The notes: a model not told the origin generated them from the letters alone. A stretch of DNA of 64,000 bases from Dyadobacter sandarakinus (GCF_016894445.1 NZ_CP056775.1:4094001-4158000), one strand, 5' to 3'. Positions 26,397 to 36,157 are shown, counted from the stretch's first letter. Numbers and translations: made by a program.

Positions 26397-28796
26397 CTAT
26401 TGTGCCCGCAGGTAATTGACGGGGTTGGCTGCGGCTGCCTTCAAAGCGTGGCCAAGAATGGTGATGGTTGTAATGACGGCCATCAGGAAAATGGTAGCCA
26501 GCAGCAGCCAGCCATCCACCTCGATCCGGTGTGCATACTGCCGGAGCCAGCCTGCAGTAAGCCACCAGCCCAGCGGTGCAGCAATGATAAACCCGATTGC
26601 CATCAGCCGGCTGAACTCTTTGCCGAAAATCCAGAGCATCTGGCCGGTGCGCGCGCCCAGTATCCGGCGTATACCGATTTCTTTTGCCCTGGTCTCGGCC
26701 ATAAAGGTAACCAGGCCGTACAAGCCCAGGCAGTTCATGGCAATGGCAATGCAGGCGAAGATCTGAACAAATCCTGCCAGCAGACTTTCCATATTGGTAA
26801 ACGACGCAAGCATGCCGCTGACCGACGAAGATTTGTACAGCTGGTCAGGCAAAACCTTATCCCAAACTCCTTCAATGACTTTTTCGGGTAAAGCTGCCGG
26901 TTTTGCCTCAAAGGAGAGTACGGCCATGGCAGTATGACCAAGGTCGTGGATCAGGGTAACCGGAACAACCGGCGAATGCAGGTCGCCGCTGCGAAAGTCT
27001 TTTACAACACCCACAATGGTACGCTCGGCATCTTTAACCCGCATCGACTTGCCGATGACCTGAGTGGGAGACGTAAGGCCCAGTCTTTTGACCAGATTTT
27101 CACTCACCAGCACCTGCCGGCCGGCAGTGTCAGCAGCATCAAAGTTGCGGCCTGCAACAAGGGTCAGCCCGAACACACTAAGGTAATTTTCATCCACTGC
27201 CCTGATCCGCGTTTCGAAAGATTCAGGCTCTGTGGCAGTGTGGTAGCTGAAAGATACCGGACGATTGTAAGGCGAAGCAGGGGGATCGCTCGCGAAAGAA
27301 ACCGACCGGACGCCCGGCACGCCGAGCCACCCTTCGGCAAGCCGCTGATGCTGTGCAGGTACCTGCTGCGGCAACCATACTGCCAGCATGCGATCGTGAC
27401 TGAACCCCCAGTCAGTCTTTTGCATATAACGCAACTGTGCGGTAATCACCAGCACCACGATCAGGAAAAGCTGTGTAAGCAGAAACTGGCCCGTGATAAG
27501 CGCCCGGCGAATGTTCAGCCCACCAGCCGCCCTGCCCAGCCGCCCGGCAAGTGCCCTGGCAGGATTAAAGCCGGACAGTACCAGGGACGGATACAAACCG
27601 GACAACAGCATTACGATCAGCAAAAGCGGCAAAAACCAGCGCAATGCTGCGGGATCCATCAGGTCGGCAATGGAAATGGTGGGTTTGAGTGTTTCATCCT
27701 GGTCATTGAGGACCTGATTTACAACCGGCATGGCCAGCTGCGTCAGGATGAGTGCTACGGCAACCGAAAGCATGGTGATCAGTGCTGTTTCGACCATAAA
27801 CTGTTTCAGCAGCTGGTACCGGCTGCTGCCCACCACTTTCCGCACGCCTACTTCCCGCGAGCGCTGCAATGCCTGTGCGGTAGCCAGGTTGATATAATTG
27901 ATGCAGGAAGCACCCACCAGCATCAAGCCTACGGCAATCAGTCCATACAGTACCGGCCGTGGCGCCATCCCGCTGCGCTCATGATTCAGATCCGTGAGGG
28001 GAAGTACATGGTAGGAAAAGTGATCCGACTCGGCGGGCGGCAAAAATTTCTTTCTCACCACTTTCAATGCATTGTTCAGCTGATCCACCGCTGCCCCCGG
28101 ACGCATCAGCACAAAGCACATGCTTTGAAGACCCAGCCAGTCCTGCATTGCAGCTTGTGATTCGAGCGCCGGAATAGTGGCATAGGAAATCAGGCCGTCA
28201 TAGCGGAGCTGGGTGTTGGCCGGCGGATTTTTGATGATGCCTGTGACGGTAAGATTAACGCGGTTGTCAAACCTAAGCGTTTTGCCAAGAGGCAGCGGTG
28301 TATTAAAATATTTCTCGGCGTAACGTTCGCTGAGCACAATGGTATTGGGAGAAGACAGGGCAGTTTCCGGATTTCCACTTACCCACTCCACACCAAACAA
28401 ATTGAAGTACTCGGGCTCCGTAAAGCACATGTTCCTGGCTTCGTTGAATTTTTTTGCCCATCCTCCTTTGCCGTCAGGTACACTCATCATCCTGCCAAAG
28501 ATCGTTTCCAGTCGTACAGCACTTTCGACAAACGGGTAAGTCCTTCTGAGCACATCCGCCAAGGGTCTGGGCGCAGCATCGGTTTGCATGGTCGACTCCC
28601 GGTGAATGTCCGTGACAATCCAGTAAGAGCGGTCGGCATGCGGATGGTACCGGTCGAAAGTAAGCATGTAACTGACGACCAGGAATATCACCAACCCGCT
28701 GGCCAGTCCAATGCTCAGATTTGCAATCCGGATGATGTTGACCTGCTTTTCACGCCAAATCCGGCGCCAGCCAAACGATAGGAAATGTATGAGCAT
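26397..28796 (-). CDS. ABC transporter permease, FtsX/MacB type
   Basis: 799 residues with two MacB-type units. The first TM is IIRIANLSIGLASGLVIFLV, followed by a periplasmic MacB_PCD domain and FtsX helices after the motif SREVGVRKVVGSSRYQLLKQF. The second unit ends with AKEIGIRRILGARTGQMLWIFGKEF and NPVNYLRAQ. Unlike the gene at 10012 it has no prefix domain and no adjacent padR; the ATPase partner is elsewhere. Twin TTATATATAA palindromes lie 36-60 bp upstream and may be an operator. Confidence 0.9.
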   Translation of the reverse strand: MLIHFLSFGWRRIWREKQVNIIRIANLSIGLASGLVIFLVVSYMLTFDRYHPHADRSYWIVTDIHRESTMQTDAAPRPLADVLRRTYPFVESAVRLETIFGRMMSVPDGKGGWAKKFNEARNMCFTEPEYFNLFGVEWVSGNPETALSSPNTIVLSERYAEKYFNTPLPLGKTLRFDNRVNLTVTGIIKNPPANTQLRYDGLISYATIPALESQAAMQDWLGLQSMCFVLMRPGAAVDQLNNALKVVRKKFLPPAESDHFSYHVLPLTDLNHERSGMAPRPVLYGLIAVGLMLVGASCINYINLATAQALQRSREVGVRKVVGSSRYQLLKQFMVETALITMLSVAVALILTQLAMPVVNQVLNDQDETLKPTISIADLMDPAALRWFLPLLLIVMLLSGLYPSLVLSGFNPARALAGRLGRAAGGLNIRRALITGQFLLTQLFLIVVLVITAQLRYMQKTDWGFSHDRMLAVWLPQQVPAQHQRLAEGWLGVPGVRSVSFASDPPASPYNRPVSFSYHTATEPESFETRIRAVDENYLSVFGLTLVAGRNFDAADTAGRQVLVSENLVKRLGLTSPTQVIGKSMRVKDAERTIVGVVKDFRSGDLHSPVVPVTLIHDLGHTAMAVLSFEAKPAALPEKVIEGVWDKVLPDQLYKSSSVSGMLASFTNMESLLAGFVQIFACIAIAMNCLGLYGLVTFMAETRAKEIGIRRILGARTGQMLWIFGKEFSRLMAIGFIIAAPLGWWLTAGWLRQYAHRIEVDGWLLLATIFLMAVITTITILGHALKAAAANPVNYLRAQ

Positions 28797-28831
28797 AGGA
28801 AGTTTGTTTAGTCCTACACCTAAGGTATCAA

Positions 28832-28856
28832 TTATATATAAATTTGTTATATATAA
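28832..28856. promoter_or_regulatory. Twin AT palindromes upstream of permease gene
   Basis: TTATATATAA occurs at 28832-28841 and 28847-28856. Each copy is its own reverse complement, and the two are 15 bp apart start to start. The site resembles the TTTATA-N8-TATAAA repeat before padR at 9641. Confidence 0.45.
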
Positions 28857-28910
28857 CAGAAAGTATTTTTAACCAGATAAAATAGAGAAAATAGTTGGTG
28901 CTCGCAGCCA

Positions 28911-29282
28911 TCAAAGTGATGCTCTTCCGCTGACTTTATATACATGACATTCATCCGCTCGGATCACGTAGGTTTCCCTGATCATGGAGTCACCCCGGAT
29001 ACCGGTAAACTGAAATTGTTCCTGCTGCCCGGCAATGACAGCCCGAAAAGAATCATCCAGCACTAAATAGTTATTACCCGTCAATGCATTTCGGACCGGC
29101 CTGATGGTATCCGAAGTGGCCAGCCGTACCGTATAGAAGCCGGTGAGCGGACTTCCGGCAACTGCAACCACAATGGCATTAAGATTTTCGGTACAAAGCG
29201 GCTTTCTTTCCGCTTTATCGTCACTGCAACCCATCAAACATACAGGCAGCAAAAAGGCATTTGCAAGATTCTTCAGATTCAT
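28911..29282 (-). CDS. Small lipoprotein, function unknown
   Basis: 123 residues. The lipobox FLLPVCLMGC predicts lipidation at Cys19. The mature domain is a short beta-rich fold (AIVVAVAGSPLTGFYTVRLATSDTIRP, FQFTGIRGDSMIRETYVIRADECHVYKVSG) with two cysteines (in PLCTEN and DECHVY) that may form a disulfide. I recognise no family. It lies on the same strand as the permease gene, 114 bp upstream of it. Confidence 0.7.
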   Translation of the reverse strand: MNLKNLANAFLLPVCLMGCSDDKAERKPLCTENLNAIVVAVAGSPLTGFYTVRLATSDTIRPVRNALTGNNYLVLDDSFRAVIAGQQEQFQFTGIRGDSMIRETYVIRADECHVYKVSGRASL

Positions 29283-29338
29283 TGTACTGCGGATTATAGC
29301 TTGCTTTTGGTAGCCGGCTCAGGCATTATGCCGGATCT

Positions 29339-29929
29339 CTACTTTTTCAGGATACCCTTTTCAACACTGTCATTAATAAGCTGCTCGGCATACTGCCAGA
29401 TGGTTTCGGATCCCTGACGGATCACCTGTTTTTTGGCAAATACTTTTTCGTACGTCACACCGAACTCACTCCACGTACCACCCTGATTGGATGTATTCTG
29501 CAGCAAGGGTTCCAGCCGGTCCATGGCACGGGCAAACTTTGCTTCATGGGTTTCTCCCGCTTCAAATTCTTCCCAAATGGCGATCAGCTCACCGGCCTGC
29601 TCATCAGGCAGCAACCCGAAAATGCGATTGGCAGCCGTTCTTTCCTCCTCGGTATTGGTGTGGCTCTTTTGTGTATCATAAATAAACGTATCCCCGGCAT
29701 CTATCTCAACAATGTCATGGATGAGCAGCATCTTAATAACCCTGAGCAGGTCGACCGGAAAGTTGGCATGACCTGCCAGCACAAAAGCCATCAGGCATAA
29801 ATGCCAGCTATGTTCCGCATCATTTTCGTTGCGGTCGCTGTTGATCAGCTTGGTCTTGCGAAGAATGTATTTAAGCTTATCTACTTCTTTTATAAACTCA
29901 ATCTGCTTCAACAGATCCGTAAATTCCAT
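29339..29929 (-). CDS. HD-domain hydrolase (YfbR/HDDC2-like nucleotidase)
   Basis: 196 residues. The metal-binding HD pattern is visible: H in AEHSWHLCLMAF, HD in MLLIHDIVEIDAGD, and the late acid in FARAMDRLEPLL. This matches the HDDC2/YfbR group, which removes phosphate from deoxynucleoside 5'-monophosphates. The opening (EFIKEVDKLKYILRKTKLINSDRNENDAEHSW) is typical of the group. The substrate is inferred from family. Confidence 0.9.
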   Translation of the reverse strand: MEFTDLLKQIEFIKEVDKLKYILRKTKLINSDRNENDAEHSWHLCLMAFVLAGHANFPVDLLRVIKMLLIHDIVEIDAGDTFIYDTQKSHTNTEEERTAANRIFGLLPDEQAGELIAIWEEFEAGETHEAKFARAMDRLEPLLQNTSNQGGTWSEFGVTYEKVFAKKQVIRQGSETIWQYAEQLINDSVEKGILKK

Positions 29930-30232
29930 CGGCTTTATTTTTAATGATGATCAAATGTAAAATGCTGGCAGGAGATAATCGAGATTAAAGTTAATTCTTT
30001 TCAAGACTGGATTTACCAGCAAATACCCTGCTCATTTTTTACAAAAACATACCCCTTATTGTAAATTCAGGCAGGCTCGGAAAGTAAATAATCCTGCGCA
30101 TCCTCTCCAAAATTGAAGATTAACCCGCCCGGAATGCGGTAACCGGGAGCACATCCTGTTTCCGGTAAATAAGCCGGCAAGTAGGAAGGAAACAACAGGT
30201 TACTTTATTCCCGTGAACAACCTGTACGGATT
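29930..30232. other. 303-bp divergent intergenic region
   Basis: It lies between the HD hydrolase and the S41 protease. The only structure seen is an imperfectly centred inverted repeat ACAGGTT (30195-30201) / AACCTGT (30219-30225) just before the protease start, which would fold in its leader. Confidence 0.35.
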
Positions 30233-32440
30233 ATGCTGAAACAACTTCTTCTCCCCTTTTTTTTAATCTTCGTCTTATCTGCTCAGGCGCAAACCAGTGA
30301 TGAATTCAATCTTGACTTTGAACAGGTATTACGAGGCCAGAAACTGCCTGACAAATGGATGCAGTGGGGAGTTGGCTACCAGGTAACTACCGACAGTGCA
30401 CAACATTTTGAGGGCAGGCGGTCGGTGCTTCTGAAAGCCCCGGCCGAGATCAAACCCGGCACTTTCGGCTGTGCTGCAAGTACGCTGCCAGCCATATACG
30501 AGGGAAAACAGATCGAACTGAGGGGTTACATGAAGTTCGACAGCGTGACGGGGAGCATCGGTCTGATGCTGCGGATCGACGGGAATGCGGGCACCCTGCA
30601 GTTTGAAAATATGCAATCGCAGGGCATCCGGGGTACCCGCGACTGGCAGCAATACAGCGTCAAGCTTCCCTATCCTCCCAATGCTGCAAAAATACATATC
30701 GGCGCTTTACTGGTTGGTCAGGGATCTCTGTGGGCTGATCGTTTCGAGGTGTTAATAGATGGTATACCCCTGGCCAGGGCTCCGCTCAGAAAACCGGCTG
30801 CTGCTTTGTCGGACAAGGAATTTGATGCAGGCTCCCGCTACACGGTGGGCAAACTGTCACCAGCACAAATTACCACACTGAGTAACCTGGGCAAGCTTTG
30901 GGGATTTTTGAAATACCACCACCCTGCGGTTGCCAGCGGCGACCACAACTGGGATTACGAGCTGTTCCGCATCCTGCCGCAGGTGACGGGCAACGTTCCG
31001 GCTGCCGGCAAACAAAAGGCATTGTACCAGTGGATATCCGGATTGGGTCCGGTCAGAGGCGGGTCGGACTACACCGTTGATGAACGCGCTGCTTTAAAAC
31101 CCGGGCTCGGCTGGATCAAAAATGCAGGCTTCGGCAAAGACGTGGAAGCATTGCTCGATACGATCAGAAACGCCTCCAGAACCGCAGACAGCTACTATAT
31201 TGGCCTGCAACCCGGAGTAGGAAATCCCGATTTCAGAAATGAACAACCTTATGCCGGTATGGCGTTTCCGGATGCCGGGTTCAGGCTGCTCAGCTTGTTC
31301 CGGTACTGGAACATGATCGAATACTACTTTCCCTACAAACACCTGATCAGGGAAGACTGGCATGCCGTGCTGACCGAATTTGTGCCCCGCTTTGTGAATG
31401 CAACCGACGAGACTGCTTACCAGCTGGCTGCTCTTGAGCTGATCACAAGGGTGAAAGACACGCACGCTGACCTGTACAATCAAAGTCCGGCGCTGGATGC
31501 ATATTTTGGCCGCCGGTATGCCGCAGCATCGCTCTCTTTTGCAGAAGGCAAGCCGGTAGTGACCGATTTTTATGATCAATCGCTTGCGAAGCAATCTGGT
31601 CTTCAGGTTGGGGACGTCATTGAGCAGATCAATGAAAAAAATGTAAGCAACATCATCCGGGAAAAGCTGCCCTATACAGCCGGCTCCAACATGCCCGTCC
31701 GCCTCAGGAACATGGCACCCCACCTGCTGCGGAGCAATGATTCCCTGATTACCGTCCGGATCAGCCGGGCATCCAGGACGATGGATGTGCAGGTTCCTGC
31801 CTATGCGAAAGAGAAGATCAACATTTATGCCAACTTCAACAAGAAGGATACCTGCTTTAAACTGATCCGCCCGGACGTGGCTTATCTTTTTCCGGGCAGG
31901 TACAAAAACAGCTACCTGCCGGAGATTTTACCGGAAATCTCTAAAACAAAGGGCTTGATCATTGATATGCGTTGCTACCCTGCCGACTTCATGGTATTTA
32001 CTTTTGCACCATTCCTGCTGCCCGAAGCCCGTGCATTTGTAAAATTTACGCATGGAAGTATGCAGGTGCCCGGATTATTCACCTTTACGCCCGAACTGAA
32101 AACCGGCAAAACGAACCCGGATTATTACAAGGGTAAAATCGTGCTGATTGTCAATGAAAGTACATTGAGCCAGGCTGAATATACTGCTATGACATTTTCC
32201 ACAGCACCGGATATCACCATTATCGGAAGTACCACTGCGGCCGCCGACGGGAATGTATCGCCCATTGTGCTGCCCGGTAATATCCGTACCGGCATAAGCG
32301 GGATCGGTGTGTATTATCCCGACGGCCGTGAAACCCAGCAGGTCGGTATTGTTCCCGACATGGAGGTAAAACCCACCATTGCAGGCATCAGGGAAGGACG
32401 CGATGAATTGCTTGAAAAGGCTTTAGAAATTCTTAAATAG
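30233..32440 (+). CDS. S41-family peptidase, secreted
   Basis: 735 residues. The signal peptide (MLKQLLLPFFLIFVLSAQA-Q) precedes a jelly-roll-like N-terminal domain (residues 25-185), then a helical domain (ITTLSNLGKLWGFLKYHHPAV). A PDZ-like domain is visible around GKPVVTDFYDQSLAKQSGLQVGDVIEQIN. The S41 core reads KGLIIDMRCYP and VLIVNESTLSQAEYTAMTF, with the serine nucleophile in that helix, followed by GSTTAAADGNVSPIVLPG. Related to tail-specific proteases acting in the periplasm. The target is unknown. It is divergent from the HD hydrolase. Confidence 0.9.
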   Translation: MLKQLLLPFFLIFVLSAQAQTSDEFNLDFEQVLRGQKLPDKWMQWGVGYQVTTDSAQHFEGRRSVLLKAPAEIKPGTFGCAASTLPAIYEGKQIELRGYMKFDSVTGSIGLMLRIDGNAGTLQFENMQSQGIRGTRDWQQYSVKLPYPPNAAKIHIGALLVGQGSLWADRFEVLIDGIPLARAPLRKPAAALSDKEFDAGSRYTVGKLSPAQITTLSNLGKLWGFLKYHHPAVASGDHNWDYELFRILPQVTGNVPAAGKQKALYQWISGLGPVRGGSDYTVDERAALKPGLGWIKNAGFGKDVEALLDTIRNASRTADSYYIGLQPGVGNPDFRNEQPYAGMAFPDAGFRLLSLFRYWNMIEYYFPYKHLIREDWHAVLTEFVPRFVNATDETAYQLAALELITRVKDTHADLYNQSPALDAYFGRRYAAASLSFAEGKPVVTDFYDQSLAKQSGLQVGDVIEQINEKNVSNIIREKLPYTAGSNMPVRLRNMAPHLLRSNDSLITVRISRASRTMDVQVPAYAKEKINIYANFNKKDTCFKLIRPDVAYLFPGRYKNSYLPEILPEISKTKGLIIDMRCYPADFMVFTFAPFLLPEARAFVKFTHGSMQVPGLFTFTPELKTGKTNPDYYKGKIVLIVNESTLSQAEYTAMTFSTAPDITIIGSTTAAADGNVSPIVLPGNIRTGISGIGVYYPDGRETQQVGIVPDMEVKPTIAGIREGRDELLEKALEILK

Positions 32441-32507
32441 GTATTTCTTAATAAAGCAACACCAGCAGCTGTCTTCACAATCCGGGCAGCTGCTTGTACG
32501 CAGGGTT

Positions 32508-32945
32508 TTACTTTTTCAGTGACAATGCCCCCTGAAGCAGCTCCTGATTGAACCCGCCGATGCTGGTGGTATTCAGCAGGTCCCTGATCTGCCCCCTGAT
32601 TACCTTGAACTGATCGTGCAGGGGGCAGGGCCGGATTTCAGAACATTGCTTCAGTCCCAGTGCACATCCCGTAAAAAGGCCATTGCCGTCCACGGCTTCA
32701 ACAACATCGCTCAAAGGCCTGGAAAGTGCATTGCTATCCATGTAAAAACCCCCGTTTGGACCTTTAACCGAACTGATAATGCCTTTCCTGCTCAAATCCT
32801 GCAGGATCTTGGCCAGGTATACTTCCGGGGAGTCAATGCCCGCAGCTATATCCCTGATCCCGATCCGCTTTCCGTCGGCCGACCTGTGGGCAATGTACAG
32901 CACAGCACGGATCGCATACTCGCACGTTTTTGAAAATACAGCCAT
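32508..32945 (-). CDS. Rrf2-family regulator, NsrR-like
   Basis: 145 residues. The winged helix (KTCEYAIRAVLYIA...YLAKILQDLSRKGIISSVKGPNGGF) is followed by three cysteines, Cys94, Cys101 and Cys107 (GCALGLKQCSEIRPCPLHD). The C-x6-C-x5-C spacing fits the [Fe-S] ligands of NsrR/IscR-type sensors. It is divergent from the flavohaemoglobin gene hmp, the classic NsrR target, so it probably represses hmp until nitric oxide damages the cluster (inference from family and position). Confidence 0.9.
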   Translation of the reverse strand: MAVFSKTCEYAIRAVLYIAHRSADGKRIGIRDIAAGIDSPEVYLAKILQDLSRKGIISSVKGPNGGFYMDSNALSRPLSDVVEAVDGNGLFTGCALGLKQCSEIRPCPLHDQFKVIRGQIRDLLNTTSIGGFNQELLQGALSLKK

Positions 32946-32964
32946 CGTTTACCTGAAAATTTAG

Positions 32965-33010
32965 GATCAAAAATAAATAAAGATATTCTTGTCCTCTAAT
33001 AGATTTGATC
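32965..33010. promoter_or_regulatory. Rrf2/hmp intergenic region with inverted repeat
   Basis: GATCAAA (32965-32971) and TTTGATC (33004-33010) are perfect arms, and the match extends imperfectly to TTA/TAA outside. Between them lies AAGATATTC...TAATAGATT, an imperfect AT palindrome like Rrf2 sites. Either could be the operator. Confidence 0.45.
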
Positions 33011-33054
33011 TAACTTTGAATAAAAGATAAAAAGGTATTTATATATTTATCATC

Positions 33055-34257
33055 ATGACAAATGAACAAAGAGAACTTGTAAAAGCTACCGTGCCGGTTT
33101 TGAAAGCAAACGGAGTTGCATTGACCACCTACTTTTACAACCGCATGCTGACACAAAATCCGGAGTTGAAAAACGTGTTCAATGCAGCTAATCAGCATAC
33201 AGGTGCCCAGCCTACTGCGCTGGCGATGGCTGTACTGGCCTACGCGGAGCACATTGATAATCCCGGGGTACTGGCAGGGGCAGTAAACCGGATCGCCAAC
33301 AAGCATGTAAGCCTGGATATCAGGCCGGAGCAGTATGCCATCGTAGGCAAACATTTACTGGCTTCCATCGGCGAAGTGCTGGGCGATGCCGCATCACCCG
33401 CGCTGATTGATGCCTGGGGAGTTGCCTACCAGCAGCTGGCGGGCATGATGATCGGGGTTGAGGCGGGATTGTACAGCAATGCAGTGGCAAAAGAAGGCGG
33501 ATGGAGCGGATGGCGGCCTTTTGTAGTTCAGCAAAAAACCAGGGAATCGGAGGAGATCACTTCATTTTACCTGTATCCCTCCGATCATGGAGCCGTAGCC
33601 GATTTTGCTCCCGGACAATATATTACCGTACGCCTGTTTGTACCTGAACTTAACGTTTTCCAGCCCCGGCAGTACAGCATTTCGTGCGCGCCGAACGGGC
33701 GGTATTACCGTATTTCGGTCAAAAAAGAGCATGGAAATGAGCTGCGCCCGGAGGGGCATGTCAGCAATTTGCTGCATAGCTCCATAGCAGAAGGCGCGAT
33801 CATTGAAGTGGCAGCCCCCTCAGGCGATTTTACCCTGAACCCCGACAAAACCAATCCCATCGTCTTCATCAGCGGCGGCGTGGGTGTGACGCCATTTATG
33901 AGCATGCTGGATTACCTCATCTCGGCCGGGAAGCAAAGACCCGTAACCTGGATACACGGATGCCGGAGCTTCCGGGTACACGCATTCAGGGACCTGGTGC
34001 GCGAGCTGGGTGAAAAGCATGGTGCGATGTCGGTACATACCTTTTACGACACCATGGAGCAGGACATGGAAGACGGGTACTACGAGGGCTTTGTTGACCT
34101 TGGCAAGCTCAGCCAGGTGCTGGCCCCTGATGCCGACTACTACATCTGCGGCCCGGGCGCATTCATTAAAAAGCACTTCGATTATCTAAGCGCAAACGGC
34201 ATTGTCCGGGAGGCGATCCACTTTGAGGAATTCGGCCCGGCTACGCTGGTTGTCTGA
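33055..34257 (+). CDS. hmp: Nitric oxide dioxygenase (flavohaemoglobin)
   Basis: 400 residues, the full family length. It converts NO to nitrate using O2 and NADPH. The globin domain (residues 1-140) shows YFYNRMLTQNPELKNVFN and the proximal His in NRIANKHVSLDI. The FAD domain has FQPRQYSISCAPNGRYYRISVKKE and the NAD(P) domain has FISGGVGVTPFMSML and YYICGPGAFIKK. The end HFEEFGPA is typical. It is divergent from an NsrR-like Rrf2 regulator 109 bp away. Confidence 0.96.
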   Translation: MTNEQRELVKATVPVLKANGVALTTYFYNRMLTQNPELKNVFNAANQHTGAQPTALAMAVLAYAEHIDNPGVLAGAVNRIANKHVSLDIRPEQYAIVGKHLLASIGEVLGDAASPALIDAWGVAYQQLAGMMIGVEAGLYSNAVAKEGGWSGWRPFVVQQKTRESEEITSFYLYPSDHGAVADFAPGQYITVRLFVPELNVFQPRQYSISCAPNGRYYRISVKKEHGNELRPEGHVSNLLHSSIAEGAIIEVAAPSGDFTLNPDKTNPIVFISGGVGVTPFMSMLDYLISAGKQRPVTWIHGCRSFRVHAFRDLVRELGEKHGAMSVHTFYDTMEQDMEDGYYEGFVDLGKLSQVLAPDADYYICGPGAFIKKHFDYLSANGIVREAIHFEEFGPATLVV

Positions 34258-34266
34258 GCTGCGTTA

Positions 34267-34297
34267 CCCATGTCCTTTCTTTTGGGAAGGACATGGG
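34267..34297. terminator. Hairpin between hmp and map
   Basis: CCCATGTCCTT (34267-34277) pairs perfectly with AAGGACATGGG (34287-34297) around a 9-nt loop. There is no clear T run; its place between convergent genes supports a terminator role. Confidence 0.65.
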
Positions 34298-34334
34298 AAA
34301 ACCGGGTTATGGGCAAATCATTTAATCCGCAATA

Positions 34335-35099
34335 TCAATCGAATATTCCGTTCATGGCTGTGAGTATCAGAGGGGCTTTGTCCGTGACGACGATCGTGTG
34401 TTCGTGCTGTGCCATAAACCCGCCTTTGTTTCCCACCATCGTCCACCCGTCGCTGAGTTCTGTTGCGTAGGATGATGTTGTTGAGATAAAAGTCTCGATA
34501 GCAACCACGGCGTTTTTCCTAAACCGTCTCTGGTCAGATTTGTTCCTGTAATTCATCAGCTCGTCGGGCTGCTCATGAAGCGCCCTTCCGATGCCATGAC
34601 CAGCCAGATTCCTGATCACCTTGAAACCACGCTTTTTAGCCTCCGATTCCATCAGGTACCCGATATCGGCGATCCTGACACCCCCTTTTATGCTGCTGAT
34701 TGCCTTAACCAGGATTTCGCGGGATGCGGTCACCAGGGCCTGGTGATGGTTCAGATCCGGACCCAGCACAAAAGAACCTCCGTTATCAGCCCAGAAACCA
34801 TTCAGTTCTGCGGATACATCAATGTTGACGAGGTCTCCTTCTTTTAACTTTCTCTTACCGGAAGGAACGCCATGACAAAACTCGTTATTGACACTGATGC
34901 AAGTCCAGCCGGGAAATCCGTAGGTTGTGTGCGGAGCCGATTTTGCCCCGAATCCGCTTAATATTTTTGCACCAAAATCATCAAGCTCCCTGGTTGTCAT
35001 ACCGGGCTCCGCATAGCTGGTCATCTGCTTCAATGTGTATGCTACGGCTTCGCTGGCCTGCTGCATGCCTTCCAGTTCTGACTCTTTTGTAATGGACAT
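34335..35099 (-). CDS. map: Methionine aminopeptidase, type I
   Basis: 254 residues from the ATG at 35099 (MSITKESELEGMQQAS). An open frame runs 82 codons further upstream but has non-family, cysteine-rich sequence. It removes the N-terminal methionine from new proteins. The five metal ligands are visible: Asp in VNIDVSAELNG, Asp in FWADNGGSF, His in LAGHGIGRALHEQP, Glu in AIETFIS and Glu in HEHTIVV. His in EFCHGVP also fits. The usual second map copy sits with ribosomal genes, so this is probably an accessory paralog. Confidence 0.92.
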   Translation of the reverse strand: MSITKESELEGMQQASEAVAYTLKQMTSYAEPGMTTRELDDFGAKILSGFGAKSAPHTTYGFPGWTCISVNNEFCHGVPSGKRKLKEGDLVNIDVSAELNGFWADNGGSFVLGPDLNHHQALVTASREILVKAISSIKGGVRIADIGYLMESEAKKRGFKVIRNLAGHGIGRALHEQPDELMNYRNKSDQRRFRKNAVVAIETFISTTSSYATELSDGWTMVGNKGGFMAQHEHTIVVTDKAPLILTAMNGIFD

Positions 35100-35290
35100 A
35101 ATGGTAATGTAATGTTGAATGTCTGTATTTCGGATACCAGGCTGCTGCACTTTTTGCAACCCGATACACATATAATGAATTTTGTAAAAATATAGTTTTC
35201 CCGATCCGGCTACATATCCCCTCAATTTGCATACACATCGCTGCTTGCATAAGAAGAACTTTGATGCATTGTTACATATCAAGAAACACA

Positions 35291-36157
35291 ATGATGGAAT
35301 CGCAAAATGAAAATACGGGACTACGGTCTGCTGTAACAACCCCAAAAGTCTGGTTTATAACAGGTACTTCCCGCGGATTCGGCCGCGTATGGACCGAGGC
35401 TGCCCTCTCGCGCGGCGACAAGGTAGCGGCCACCGCACGCAAGCTCGAAAGCATTGCCGACCTGAATGAAAAGTATGGCGAAAACGTACTGACACTCGAA
35501 CTTGACGTAACCAACCGGGAGCAGGTCCGGGCAACCGTGGCCCAGGCACACGCACATTTTGGCCGGCTCGATGTTGTGCTTAACAATGCAGGGTACTCCC
35601 TGGTTGCTACCATTGAGGAGGCCAGCGCAGACGATATCCGGGCACTTTACGAAACCAATATACTTGGTCCGGTGGCGGTGATCCAGGCTGCATTGCCGCT
35701 GCTGAGAGAACAGGGAAGCGGCCATATATTGGGCACATCCAGTAACCTCGGCCATGTAACCCTGCCGGTGATCGGCTACTATGCTTCGTCAAAATGGGCA
35801 TTTGAAGCCATTCACGAAAGTCTGGCGGCGGAAATCGAGCAGTTCGGAATTCACGTGACGATCATCGAACCCGGCGCCTATGCCACTGAATTCGGGAGCC
35901 AGGAATCACTCAAATTTTCACAGGGTCTGGACATTTACGGTCACTATAAGCAGGAGTTTTTCGGTACGCTGAGGGGATTGGAACGCGGCAATCCGAATGC
36001 GACCCCGGAGGCACTCTTCAAGATTGTTGACGCACCACAGCCGCCGCTGCGGGTTTTCCTGGGAAGCCACAATTTGCCCGGTGTACGGAAAGTCTATGCA
36101 GAGCGACTGGCTACCTGGGAGGCCTGGGAGGCTGTATCCATAGCTGCCCAGGGCTGA
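35291..36157 (+). CDS. Classical SDR-family oxidoreductase
   Basis: About 288 residues from the ATG at 35291 (MMESQNENTG); an ATG at 35261 would add ten residues. Motifs: TGTSRGFGR (cofactor), NNAGYS, SSNLGHV, catalytic YYASSKWAFE, then EPGAYATEFGS. This layout matches the ketoreductase-like SDRs widespread in Bacteroidota; the substrate is unknown. A terminator follows and the AraC gene at 36254 is probably its regulator (inference). Confidence 0.92.
   Translation: MMESQNENTGLRSAVTTPKVWFITGTSRGFGRVWTEAALSRGDKVAATARKLESIADLNEKYGENVLTLELDVTNREQVRATVAQAHAHFGRLDVVLNNAGYSLVATIEEASADDIRALYETNILGPVAVIQAALPLLREQGSGHILGTSSNLGHVTLPVIGYYASSKWAFEAIHESLAAEIEQFGIHVTIIEPGAYATEFGSQESLKFSQGLDIYGHYKQEFFGTLRGLERGNPNATPEALFKIVDAPQPPLRVFLGSHNLPGVRKVYAERLATWEAWEAVSIAAQG

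Noticed and set aside
26934..28160. 408-codon open frame antisense to the permease gene
   Set aside because: Histidine/glutamine-rich antisense sequence of a high-GC-third-position gene; the permease frame explains the region.
35097..35345. 82-residue N-terminal extension of methionine aminopeptidase
   Set aside because: Non-homologous, cysteine-rich, spans the likely promoter; the ATG at 35099 gives the standard length.
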